The position numbers and the translations under genes were made by a program. A DNA stretch of 64,000 nt from Streptomyces sp. NBC_00443 (GTDB taxonomy: Bacteria; Actinomycetota; Actinomycetes; Streptomycetales; Streptomycetaceae), in assembly GCF_036014175.1 (NCBI RefSeq), contig NZ_CP107917.1:7936001-8000000 (forward strand), read 5' to 3'. The notes beneath the pieces were generated by a model. It had not been told where the DNA came from. It saw only the letters and a program-made list of their open reading frames with translations, and did no database searches. Numbering within the stretch: the first letter of the stretch is position 1; each line of letters starts with the position of its first letter. Of the stretch, positions 7,676 to 15,027 are shown piece by piece.

Positions 7676-8194
7676 TCAGTCGGTCCACACGACCATGCAC
7701 TGCCCGCGCCGCGCTGCGCCGCCGTAGAACTCCTGCATCGCGGTGAAGTGCTCGACAAGGTAGTCCCGTACGTCACCGGCGAATTCGCGGACGAAGCCGC
7801 ACGCGGCGGCCGCGTCCATGGGATGGGACGGCAGCTCGGCCAGGAGGTCGTCCAGATCGACGGCGTAGAGGGCGCGGGCAATCTCCGCGACTGTGGCAGG
7901 GCCGAGGAGGCGGGGCGGGCCGTCGATGCCGTCGTGCACCTCATCCTGGTCGAGGAAGCCGATGTCCCCGCCGGGGTCCCCGGAGACGGCCCGGTCGAGC
8001 AGTGCGATCAGGCCTGCGTCGGTTCCCGTCGCGCGGCAGTACCGAATGAGGCCCCAGATCGCCCAGTCCGTGTCGAGGAGATCGGTCGGCGGTGGATGCC
8101 AACCGGGTGCTCCCCCTGGCGAGTCGAGTGCCGAGGTGCGACAGCGTTCGAGGTAGGCCGGGGTGACGCGGGCGAACTGCTGGGTGAGCGCCAT
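7676..8194 (-). CDS. DUF1877 (YfbM-like) family protein
   Basis: A 172-residue cytoplasmic protein of unknown function in the YfbM/DUF1877 family. Visible hallmarks: a MALTQQFARVTPAYL start typical of the family, a DTDWAIWGLIRYCRATG segment, the acidic loop FLDQDEVHDGIDGPPRLLGP, and a C-terminal FVREFAGDVRDYLVEHFTAMQEFYGGAARRGQ. The ATG at 8194 is the only sensible start. The gene begins 14 nt after the stop of uppP on the same strand, so it is probably transcribed with uppP, although nothing links the functions. DUF1877 proteins sometimes appear in polymorphic-toxin immunity neighbourhoods, but no toxin gene is visible here. Confidence 0.82.
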   Translation of the reverse strand: MALTQQFARVTPAYLERCRTSALDSPGGAPGWHPPPTDLLDTDWAIWGLIRYCRATGTDAGLIALLDRAVSGDPGGDIGFLDQDEVHDGIDGPPRLLGPATVAEIARALYAVDLDDLLAELPSHPMDAAAACGFVREFAGDVRDYLVEHFTAMQEFYGGAARRGQCMVVWTD

Positions 8195-8208
8195 GGACGG
8201 CGTACGCG

Positions 8209-9084
8209 TCAGCCCGCCGACTCCGCCGCGTGCGGGCTCAGGACGCCCGTCGCCACCAGGGCGATGATGACGATGCCGAGTGCGATGCGGTACCAGACGA
8301 ACGGCATGAAGCTCTTGGTCGAGATGAACTTCATGAACCAGGCGATGACCGCGTAGCCGGTCACGAAGGCGATCACCGTCGCGAAGATCGTCGGGCCCCA
8401 GGTCACGTGGTCGCTCTCCATCGCGTCCTTGAGCTCGAACAGGCCCGAGGCGAGGACGGCCGGGATGGCGAGGAGGAAGGAGTAGCGGGCCGCGGACTCG
8501 CGGGAGTAGCCCATGAAGAGGCCGCCGCTGATGGTGGCGCCGGAGCGGGAGACTCCGGGGATGAGCGCCGCGGACTGGCACAGGCCGAAGATCAGGCCGT
8601 CCTTCACGCCCAGGTCCTCAAGTCCCTTGCGCTGCTTGGCGGCGCGGTGCCGGCCGCCCGACTCGTCGCGTGCCGCGAGCCGGTCCGCGATGCCGATGAT
8701 GATGCCGACGACGATCAGCATCGTGGCCGTGATGCGCAGGTCGCGGAAGGGGCCCTCGATCTGGTCCTTGAGCGTCAGGCCCAGCACACCGATCGGGATC
8801 GAGCCGACGATCACCAGCCAGCCCATCTGGGCGTCGTGGTCGCGCCGCATCTCCTTGTTGGTCAGCGACCGCAGCCACGCCGAGATGATCCGCCCGATGT
8901 CCTTGCGGAAGTAGATCAGTACGGCAATCTCCGTGCCGATCTGGGTGATCGCCGTGAAGGCCGCACCGGGGTCCTCCCATCCCGAGAACGCCGCGGTCAG
9001 GCGCAGGTGCGCGCTGGAGGACACGGGGAGGAACTCGGTCAGCCCCTGGACGAGTCCGAGGATGAGGGATTCAAACCAAGACAT
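8209..9084 (-). CDS. uppP: Undecaprenyl-diphosphate phosphatase
   Basis: UppP (BacA) removes a phosphate from undecaprenyl diphosphate, recycling the lipid carrier for peptidoglycan and other wall polymers; overproduction gives bacitracin resistance. The 291-residue integral membrane protein shows both signature motifs: GLVQGLTEFLPVSSSAHL at residues 10-27 (catalytic Glu region) and LIPGVSRSGATISGGL around residue 180, plus about eight hydrophobic segments. The ATG at 9084 (MSWFESLILG) is chosen over an upstream in-frame start because the family begins exactly here. Family length is about 270-290. It is followed after 14 nt by the DUF1877 gene. Confidence 0.95.
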   Translation of the reverse strand: MSWFESLILGLVQGLTEFLPVSSSAHLRLTAAFSGWEDPGAAFTAITQIGTEIAVLIYFRKDIGRIISAWLRSLTNKEMRRDHDAQMGWLVIVGSIPIGVLGLTLKDQIEGPFRDLRITATMLIVVGIIIGIADRLAARDESGGRHRAAKQRKGLEDLGVKDGLIFGLCQSAALIPGVSRSGATISGGLFMGYSRESAARYSFLLAIPAVLASGLFELKDAMESDHVTWGPTIFATVIAFVTGYAVIAWFMKFISTKSFMPFVWYRIALGIVIIALVATGVLSPHAAESAG

Positions 9085-9234
9085 GAAGTTACGGAGTCCA
9101 AGTGCTGATGGCGGCAAGGGATGAAGGGGGACACCGCGTCGGCGGCGCAGTGATCGCAGGTGTCGAGGGGCAGCGTAGCGCCCCGCGAAGTCGGCTCCGG
9201 CACAGGGGCCTCGCTCCGGCTGGAGCGACGGGCT

Positions 9235-9705
9235 TCAGGATGCCGCCGGTCCCGTCACCGTCCAACCGGGCGCCTGGGGGTGGGCCGTGAGGTCCTCGTG
9301 GTGCACCGCGCCGCCACAGGCCCGGCAGGTGACGACCGCGACGAGTTCGTTGCCGCAGGTGTGCTCGATCACCATGGGGCGGTCGCCGTCCGTGCGCAGG
9401 TGGCGGTCGCCCCACGCCATGAGGGTCATCAGGACCGGCTCAAGCTCCAGTCCCGCCGGCGTGGGCCGGTACTCGAACCGCTGCGGGCGCTCGCTGTAGG
9501 CGCGCTTGGTGAGGATGCCGGCGTCGACGAGGCGGCGCAGCCGGGTGGCCAGGATGTCGCGCGGAGCGCCGATGTTGCGCACCAGCTGGTCGAAGCGGCC
9601 GTTGCCCAGACACACCTCGCGCAGGACGAGCAGCGAGTACTTCTCGCCGACGAGCGCCAGCGCGTCGGCGATGGAACAGGGGCGCGGGTCTTTGGTGGCG
9701 GCCAT
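9235..9705 (-). CDS. HxlR family transcriptional regulator
   Basis: A 156-residue winged-helix regulator. The signature runs from residue 9: PCSIADALALVGEKYSLLVLREV, then GRFDQLVRNIGAPRDILATRLRRLVDAGIL (recognition helix) and the wing RFEYRPTPAGLEL. The C-terminus carries CGNELVAVVTCRACGG, a CxxC-containing segment that may bind zinc or sense redox state; this tail is found in only part of the family. The ATG at 9705 (MAATKDPRPC) is chosen although the frame stays open upstream into the operator region. It is divergent from the thiolase at 9846, and three TTYGAYTTTCC-type repeats lie between them, indicating autoregulation and control of the thiolase. The ligand is unknown. Confidence 0.9.
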   Translation of the reverse strand: MAATKDPRPCSIADALALVGEKYSLLVLREVCLGNGRFDQLVRNIGAPRDILATRLRRLVDAGILTKRAYSERPQRFEYRPTPAGLELEPVLMTLMAWGDRHLRTDGDRPMVIEHTCGNELVAVVTCRACGGAVHHEDLTAHPQAPGWTVTGPAAS

Positions 9706-9725
9706 GCGGCTCAGTTTAGGGGGAG

Positions 9726-9799
9726 GGTTCGACTTTCCAACTTGTGGGTTTGATTTTCCAACCCGCCAGGCTATGGTGAGTTTGACTTTCCTACTCACC
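9726..9799. promoter_or_regulatory. Three HxlR operators between regulator and thiolase
   Basis: A core GTT(C/T)GAYTTTCC(A/T)AC occurs three times: GTT-CGACTTTCC-AAC at 9727-9741, GGGTT-TGATTTTCC-AACCC at 9746-9764, and GGTGAGT-TTGACTTTCCT-ACTCACC at 9775-9799. The flanking arms are inverted repeats of 3, 5 and 7 bp. The GAYTTTCC cores start at 9731, 9752 and 9784, that is 21 and 32 bp apart. TATGGT at 9772-9777 is a plausible -10 for the thiolase gene, so the third and best palindrome would cover its transcription start. Repeats are direct observation; binding by the adjacent HxlR is inferred. Confidence 0.8.
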
Positions 9800-9845
9800 A
9801 GTAATCGCGCCGGTGATCGCCCCGGCGGCCAAGGAGGCCCGCACC

Positions 9846-11015
9846 ATGCGTGACGCAGTCATCGTCGAAGCCGTACGCACCCCGATAGGCAAGGGCAAGC
9901 CGAACGGCGCCCTGGCGCACGTCCACCCTGTCGAGCTCCTCGCCCACACCCTGCGCACGCTCGTCGAGCGCTCGGGCGTCGACCCGGCGCTGATCGACGA
10001 CGTCATCGGCGGCACCGTCGACCAGGTCGGCGAGCAGGCCATGAACACCACCCGCTACGCAGCCCTGTCGGCAGGCTTCCCGGAGACGGTCCCGGCGACC
10101 ACCGTGGACCGCCAGTGCGGCTCCTCCCAGCAGGCCGTGCACTTCGCCGCCCAGGGCGTCATCTCGGGCGCGTACGACATGGTCGTCGCGTGCGGGGTCG
10201 AGTCGATGAGCCGGGTGCCGATGTGGTCGAACGTGCCGCCCGGGAAGGACCCCTTCGGCCCCGGCATCGCCGAGCGCTACCCCGAGGGGCTCGTCCCGCA
10301 GGGCATCAGCGCCGAACTGATCGCGGCCAAGTGGTCGATCACGCGCGAGCAGATGGACGCGTTCGCCGTCTCCTCGCACCACAAGGCCGCCGCGGCCTGG
10401 GACAAGGGCCTCTTCGACGCCGAGGTCGCGCCCCTGGAGGGCGTCTCGCGCGACGAGTGCGTACGCCCCGGCAGCACCCCCGAGATCCTCGCCGGCCTCA
10501 AGCCCGCCTACCACGACCCGGTCTTCGCCGAACGCTTCCCGCAGATCGAGTGGAACGTCACCGCGGGCAACGCGAGCCCCGTCAACGACGGCGCCTCCGC
10601 CGTGCTCATCATGTCCGGTGAGGCGGCGGCCCGGCTCGGCCTGCGCCCTCTGGCGCGGCTGCACAGCTTCTCCGTCACCGGCTCCGACCCCGTCCTCATG
10701 CTCACCGGGGTGATACCGGCGACGGAGAAGGTGCTGCGCCGGGCGAACCTGTCTCTCGACGACATCGACCTGTTCGAGGTCAACGAGGCCTTCTCCAGCG
10801 TCGTGCTCGCCTGGCGGCAGGAGACCGGCGCGGACCTCGCCAAGGTCAACGTGCACGGCGGCGCGATCGCGATCGGCCATCCGCTCGGCGCCAGCGGAAC
10901 CCGTCTGACCACGACCCTGGTGCACGCGATGCGCGAGCGCGGCGCCCGCTACGGCCTGCAGACGATGTGCGAGGCGGGCGGCCTCGCCAACGCGATGATC
11001 CTGGAGTCGGTGTAG
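9846..11015 (+). CDS. Acetyl-CoA C-acyltransferase (thiolase)
   Basis: A 389-residue thiolase that cleaves 3-ketoacyl-CoA or condenses two acyl-CoA molecules in fatty acid beta-oxidation. Catalytic residues are all present: nucleophile Cys91 in VDRQCGSSQQA, His345 in AIGHPLGASGTR, and Cys375 in TMCEAGG (the more common form is CIGGG). NEAFSSV near residue 315 is the expected third motif. The ATG at 9846 follows AAGGAGG by 8 nt. No beta-oxidation partner gene is adjacent, so it acts as a stand-alone FadA-like enzyme. The upstream triple operator and divergent HxlR regulator suggest induction by a specific acyl or aromatic compound. Whether it is degradative or biosynthetic cannot be settled by sequence. 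Confidence 0.93.
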   Translation: MRDAVIVEAVRTPIGKGKPNGALAHVHPVELLAHTLRTLVERSGVDPALIDDVIGGTVDQVGEQAMNTTRYAALSAGFPETVPATTVDRQCGSSQQAVHFAAQGVISGAYDMVVACGVESMSRVPMWSNVPPGKDPFGPGIAERYPEGLVPQGISAELIAAKWSITREQMDAFAVSSHHKAAAAWDKGLFDAEVAPLEGVSRDECVRPGSTPEILAGLKPAYHDPVFAERFPQIEWNVTAGNASPVNDGASAVLIMSGEAAARLGLRPLARLHSFSVTGSDPVLMLTGVIPATEKVLRRANLSLDDIDLFEVNEAFSSVVLAWRQETGADLAKVNVHGGAIAIGHPLGASGTRLTTTLVHAMRERGARYGLQTMCEAGGLANAMILESV

Positions 11016-11040
11016 CCGCGCCCGCGGCAGGCGAAACGGT

Positions 11041-11835
11041 TCAGCGGACCCGCAGGTGGTGGCGCTTGCGCCATGCCACCACCGCGCCGGCCAGCGCCGG
11101 CAGGGCGATACAGGCGAGCGCGATCAGGAAGGCGGGCGACGTCGGTGTGGAGGCACGGGCACCGGCGACGACGTACGCGGCGACGTTCGGGATCGAACCG
11201 ATGGCCGTCGCGAGCAGGAACGGGACATAGCCCATGCGGGAGACGGCGGCGGCATAGTTCGCGGCCCAGAACGGCACACCGGGGAACAGCCGCACCGCCA
11301 GCATCGAGCGGAAGCCGTGTCGGCTGAACTGGCCGTCCGCCGCCTTCAGCAACCGGCCGCGCAGCAGCGGGCGCAGCGCCTCCTGGCCGAGCAACCGCCC
11401 CAGCCCGAACGCGATCCCGGCCCCCAGCACCGTGCCCGCCATAGCCGCGCCGATGCCCCACTCGGAGCCGAAGAGCGCGCCCGCCGCGAGGTTCAGCAGT
11501 GGCCGCGGCACGAACGCCACCGTGATCAGCCCGTACGCCACGGCGAACAGCACCAGCGCGGCCGGGCCCGCCACCTGGGGCGGCCAGCCGTTCGCCAACA
11601 GCTTCTGCGGCTCGAAGAGCAGCACGGACGAAGCCGCCGCCGCGAGCAGGACCAGGAGCAGGGACAGCCGGGACCACGGCGAGATCAGCGTTCTCGTGCA
11701 GCGCGCGGCGAAGCCCGCGGGCACGGGGACGGGAACGGGTACGGCTGCGGGGGCGGATACTGCGAGCTCCGTGGCGGCGGCCCGGGAAGAGGCCTTGGCG
11801 GTGCCCCCAGAGCGGGTGGTGGCATCGTCGAGCAT
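11041..11835 (-). CDS. TVP38/TMEM64 (VTT domain) membrane protein
   Basis: A 264-residue integral membrane protein of the SNARE-associated/VTT (DedA-related) family, proposed to act in lipid or ion transport across membranes. Residues 1-45 are a cytoplasmic Ala/Pro-rich tail with a VPVPVPVP run. After a first membrane helix near 55-75 comes the conserved core: VPRPLLNLAAGALFG, then GAGIAFGLGRLLGQ and the re-entrant motif RLFPGVPFWAANYAAAVSRM near residue 185, followed by two C-terminal helices. The ATG at 11835 is used. Its stop faces the thiolase stop (convergent). A distant relative, a DedA protein, is encoded at 20987-21631. Confidence 0.85.
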   Translation of the reverse strand: MLDDATTRSGGTAKASSRAAATELAVSAPAAVPVPVPVPAGFAARCTRTLISPWSRLSLLLVLLAAAASSVLLFEPQKLLANGWPPQVAGPAALVLFAVAYGLITVAFVPRPLLNLAAGALFGSEWGIGAAMAGTVLGAGIAFGLGRLLGQEALRPLLRGRLLKAADGQFSRHGFRSMLAVRLFPGVPFWAANYAAAVSRMGYVPFLLATAIGSIPNVAAYVVAGARASTPTSPAFLIALACIALPALAGAVVAWRKRHHLRVR

Positions 11836-11884
11836 CCGGCGACACTAACCGACAAAGATGTGTGATCGCCGTATGGTTCGTCTC

Positions 11885-12607
11885 ATGAGCGTCACAGGAG
11901 GGGGAACAACGGAAGTTCCCCGCAGTGGTCTGGCCGACACGGTCCTGGAGCGGCTCACCGCCACGTACGGCGCCGCCGCGGACCCGCAGCGCGCTGTCGC
12001 CGCCCGGGCGTACATGAAGGACATCGCCCCGTTCCTCGGCATTCCCACCCCCGAGCGCCGCGCCCTCTCCCGCGCCGTCCTCAAGGGCACCCCACGCCCC
12101 GACGAGGCCGACTGCACGGCGATCGCCCTGCGCTGCTGGGAGCTGCCCGAGCGGGAGTACCACTACTTCGCCGTCGACTATCTCCGCCGGCACGTGGGGC
12201 GCTGCTCCTCCGGCTTCCTGCCGGTGACCCGGCACCTCATCACCGCCGTCTCCTGGTGGGACACCGTCGACGCACTCGCCGCACACGTCGTCGGCGGGCT
12301 CGTCGCGGCCGGCCCGAAACTCACCGCCGACATGGACGCCTGGATCGCCGACGACGACCTGTGGGTCGCCCGCACCGCCCTCCTCCACCAGCTGCGCTAC
12401 AAGGACCACACCGACACCCGGCGCCTCTTCGCCTACTGCCTGCGCCAGTCCGGGCACACCGACTTCTTCATCCGCAAGGCCATCGGCTGGTGCCTGCGCG
12501 AGTACGCCAAGACCGACCCAGAGGCCGTACGGGATTTCCTGGCGCGGGAACAGGGCAGGTTCGCGCCGCTGTCGGTGCGGGAGGCACTGAAGAACATCGG
12601 GGCATAG
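11885..12607 (+). CDS. DNA alkylation repair protein (AlkD family)
   Basis: A 240-residue HEAT-like repeat protein of the AlkC/AlkD DNA glycosylase family, which removes bulky or 3- and 7-methylated purines without flipping the base. Visible pieces: ARAYMKDIAPFLGIPTPERR near residues 40-60, CWELPEREYHYFAVDYL around 85, the ITAVSWWDTVDALAAHVVG segment that carries the conserved Trp-Asp pair, and SGHTDFFIRKAIGWCLREYAKTDP near the C-terminus. The start is set at ATG 11885 (MSVTGGG). There is no Shine-Dalgarno, but TATGGT ends 7 nt upstream, which predicts a leaderless mRNA. It is divergent from the VTT-domain gene and followed by an 8-bp stem hairpin. Confidence 0.88.
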   Translation: MSVTGGGTTEVPRSGLADTVLERLTATYGAAADPQRAVAARAYMKDIAPFLGIPTPERRALSRAVLKGTPRPDEADCTAIALRCWELPEREYHYFAVDYLRRHVGRCSSGFLPVTRHLITAVSWWDTVDALAAHVVGGLVAAGPKLTADMDAWIADDDLWVARTALLHQLRYKDHTDTRRLFAYCLRQSGHTDFFIRKAIGWCLREYAKTDPEAVRDFLAREQGRFAPLSVREALKNIGA

Positions 12608-12638
12608 GGCCGCGAACTCCCCATCCGCGAAAAACCAT

Positions 12639-12660
12639 TCGACGCCGGACATGGCGTCGA
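12639..12660 (+). terminator. Hairpin after the AlkD gene
   Basis: TCGACGCC (12639-12646) and GGCGTCGA (12653-12660) form a perfect 8-bp stem with a 6-nt loop, 32 nt after the stop of the AlkD-family gene. There is no T run, which is normal for Streptomyces terminators. It separates that gene from tuf3. Confidence 0.5.
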
Positions 12661-12774
12661 CGATGATCGACCTCATGTTCCGGCACGCCTTCGTCCTCGC
12701 AGCATCCGCAGTCGCGGATGCCACGAAGGCTGCCGTTCCGGTCTTCCTGACCGCCGTCGACGGCGCCCGAAGCT

Positions 12775-12817
12775 GACCCTCTCCGGACAGTCCGGCGGAC
12801 CCCGCAGGGGGAGGGTC
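12775..12817 (+). promoter_or_regulatory. Stem-loop upstream of tuf3 (possible leader structure)
   Basis: GACCCTCTCC (12775-12784) pairs with GGGGAGGGTC (12808-12817) as a 10-bp RNA stem with one G-U pair. The 23-nt loop starts with the palindromic GGACAGTCC. It lies 81 nt before the tuf3 start, inside a 290-nt gene-poor gap. It could be a terminator, an attenuator of tuf3, or chance in a GC-rich gap. No ribosome-binding riboswitch class is recognised. Confidence 0.35.
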
Positions 12818-12897
12818 GGCAGGTCCTTGGGGTCCCCCTCTCGCACGCGAGCTCTCCGACGCGAGATCACCTTTTGCAGAGACTTCGAGGTACAGCC

Positions 12898-14067
12898 ATG
12901 TCCAAGACGGCATACGTGCGCACCAAACCGCATCTGAACATCGGCACGATGGGTCATGTCGACCACGGCAAGACCACGCTGACCGCCGCCATCACCAAGG
13001 TCCTCGCCGAGCGCGGGTCCTCCACGTTCGTGCCCTTCGACCGCATCGACCGGGCGCCGGAGGAGGCCGCGCGCGGCATCACCATCAACATCGCCCACGT
13101 CGAGTACGAGACCGACACCCGCCACTACGCGCACGTCGACATGCCGGGCCACGCCGACTACGTCAAGAACATGGTCACCGGCGCCGCGCAGCTCGACGGG
13201 GCCATCCTCGTCGTCTCCGCGCTCGACGGGATCATGCCGCAGACCGCCGAACACGTGCTGCTCGCCCGGCAGGTGGGCGTCGACCACATCGTGGTCGCGC
13301 TCAACAAGGCCGACGCGGGTGACGAGGAGCTCATCGACCTCGTCGAGCTGGAGGTCCGCGACCTGCTCACCGAGCACGGCTACGGCGGCGACGCCGCGCC
13401 CGTCGTACGGGTGTCGGGGCTGAAGGCCCTGGAGGGGGACCCCAAGTGGACGGCGTCCGTCGAGGCGCTGCTCGACGCGGTGGACATCTACGTTCCGATG
13501 CCGGAGCGGTATGTGGACGCGCCGTTCCTGCTGCCGGTCGAGAACGTGCTCACGATCACCGGCCGGGGGACCGTGGTGACCGGCGCCGTGGAGCGGGGCA
13601 CCGTGCGGGTCGGCGACCGGGTCGAAGTGCTCGGGGCGGGGCTGGAGAGCGTGGTCACCGGCCTGGAGACGTTCGGCAAGCCCATGGACGAGGCGCAGGC
13701 CGGGGACAACGTGGCGCTGTTGCTGCGCGGGGTCCCCCGGGACGCGGTGCGCAGGGGGCACGTGGTCGCCGCGCCGGGCAGTGTCGTTCCGCGCAGTCGC
13801 TTCTCCGCACAGGTGTACGTGCTCTCGGCCCGTGAGGGCGGGCGTACGACTCCTGTCGTCACCGGGTACCGGCCGCAGTTCTACATCCGTACGGCGGATG
13901 TGGTGGGCGACATCGACCTCGGTGAGGTGGGTGTCGCGCGGCCCGGGGAGACGGTTGCGATGACCGTCGAACTGGGGCGTGAGGTGCCCTTGGAGCCAGG
14001 GCTCGGGTTCGCCGTCCGTGAGGGTGGCAGGACTGTCGGGGCGGGGACCGTGACCGCCGTCTTGTGA
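12898..14067 (+). CDS. tuf3: Elongation factor EF-Tu3 (divergent EF-Tu paralogue)
   Basis: A 389-residue translational GTPase with the full EF-Tu layout. Domain I contains the P-loop GHVDHGKT (residues 19-26), an effector loop with PEEAARGITIN, DMPGH (81-85) and NKAD (136-139); domains II and III follow, with GRGTVVTGAVERG and YRPQFYIRT. Compared with remembered housekeeping EF-Tu sequences, DCPGH has become DMPGH, NKCD has become NKAD, MPQTREH reads MPQTAEH, and His160 sits where E. coli has Tyr160, a kirromycin-resistance position. This matches tuf3 of streptomycetes, a second, poorly expressed EF-Tu reported to be induced in the stringent response. The ATG at 12898 is used, with GAGGTA 5 nt upstream. 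The main tuf1 gene is not in the window. Confidence 0.92.
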   Translation: MSKTAYVRTKPHLNIGTMGHVDHGKTTLTAAITKVLAERGSSTFVPFDRIDRAPEEAARGITINIAHVEYETDTRHYAHVDMPGHADYVKNMVTGAAQLDGAILVVSALDGIMPQTAEHVLLARQVGVDHIVVALNKADAGDEELIDLVELEVRDLLTEHGYGGDAAPVVRVSGLKALEGDPKWTASVEALLDAVDIYVPMPERYVDAPFLLPVENVLTITGRGTVVTGAVERGTVRVGDRVEVLGAGLESVVTGLETFGKPMDEAQAGDNVALLLRGVPRDAVRRGHVVAAPGSVVPRSRFSAQVYVLSAREGGRTTPVVTGYRPQFYIRTADVVGDIDLGEVGVARPGETVAMTVELGREVPLEPGLGFAVREGGRTVGAGTVTAVL

Positions 14068-14072
14068 GGGCG

Positions 14073-14145
14073 CTTCGGTTGGTGGGGACTGCGGGATCGT
14101 CGTGGCTGATCCCGCAGTGCCCCGCGCCCTGCCGGGGCGCTCCCG
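14073..14145. repeat. Streptomyces intergenic repeat copy with terminator hairpin after tuf3
   Basis: CTGCGGGATC (14089-14098) and GATCCCGCAG (14108-14117) form a perfect 10-bp stem with a 9-nt loop just after the tuf3 stop, a likely terminator. Read on the minus strand, the surrounding bases (GGGCGCGGGGCACTGCGGG, then ATCAGCCACGACG) match the common Streptomyces intergenic element also seen at 21632 and 42945. Confidence 0.6.
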
Positions 14146-14181
14146 TGCATTCCTTCGGAGTCCTGCCGCCACAATGAGAAG

Positions 14182-15027
14182 GTGAATGAGCCCATACCCG
14201 TGACCCGGCCCGTCGACTACGGCACCGCCAAGCTGATGCCCGACGTCGATCGGAAGTGGGCCTGGTTGCTGACCATCGACGGGGCTCCTCAGTCGTACGT
14301 GGATCTTGACGAACCGACACACCTGGAGTTCGAGTACGCCCGGCGGCTGGGGCATGTGCTCGACACCGTCGCCGACGCGGGGCGGCCGCTGGACGTGCTG
14401 CATCTCGGGGGCGGCGCGCTCATGCTGCCCCGGTACGTGGCCGCGACCCGGCCCGGCTCACAGCAGGACGTGGTCGAGGCCGATCGTGGGCTGCTGGAGC
14501 TGGTCTCCGAGCATCTGCCGGTTCCGGACGGGGCCGGCATCCGGCTGCACGCCGGGGACGCCCGGGACTGGCTGGAGACGGCCGCGGACGACTCGGCCGA
14601 TGTGCTCGTGGCCGATGTCTTCGGCGGGTCACGGGTGCCGGCGCACCTGACGTCGGTCGCGTACGTCCGTCAGGTCGCGCGGGTTCTGCGGGGCAGTGGC
14701 GTCTATGTGGCGAACCTCGCCGATGCCGCGCCCTTCGCCTTCCTGCGCTCCCAGCTCGCCACCTACGGCACGGTGTTCGAGGAGCTGGCGCTGATCGCCG
14801 AGCCGGGTGTGCTGCGCGGCAGGCGGTTCGGCAACGCGGTGCTCGTCGCCGCGCACCGGCCCTTCGACACGGCGGCCCTGGCCCGCCTCACCGCCTCCGA
14901 CGCCTTCGCGGCGAGGGTCGAACACGGGCCCGGCCTGCGGGAGTTCATCGGCGGGGCGCGGCCGGTGCGGGACGAGGACGCCGTACCGTCACCCGAGCCC
15001 CCGGACGGGGCTTTCAGCATCGGCTGA
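14182..15027 (+). CDS. Spermidine synthase-like methyltransferase-fold protein
   Basis: A 281-residue SAM-dependent-fold protein related to polyamine aminopropyltransferases (SpeE). The Rossmann core shows DVLHLGGGALMLPRYVAA (nucleotide-binding turn, residues 72-89), VVEADRGLLELV (acidic ribose-binding residue), HAGDARDWLE and SADVLVADVFGGSRVPAHL (post-II motif, here DVFGG). These stand-alone Streptomyces proteins lack the N-terminal beta-domain of true spermidine synthases, so the polyamine activity is uncertain. The GTG at 14182 is used. CACAAT ends exactly 6 nt before it, suggesting leaderless transcription. Its last 39 nt overlap the convergent MFS gene. Confidence 0.82.
   Translation: MNEPIPVTRPVDYGTAKLMPDVDRKWAWLLTIDGAPQSYVDLDEPTHLEFEYARRLGHVLDTVADAGRPLDVLHLGGGALMLPRYVAATRPGSQQDVVEADRGLLELVSEHLPVPDGAGIRLHAGDARDWLETAADDSADVLVADVFGGSRVPAHLTSVAYVRQVARVLRGSGVYVANLADAAPFAFLRSQLATYGTVFEELALIAEPGVLRGRRFGNAVLVAAHRPFDTAALARLTASDAFAARVEHGPGLREFIGGARPVRDEDAVPSPEPPDGAFSIG

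Noticed and set aside
12651..12776. 41-residue ORF (ATG 12651) before tuf3
   Set aside because: It begins inside the hairpin that follows the AlkD gene, has no ribosome site, and no family resemblance; codon bias over 42 codons is not enough.
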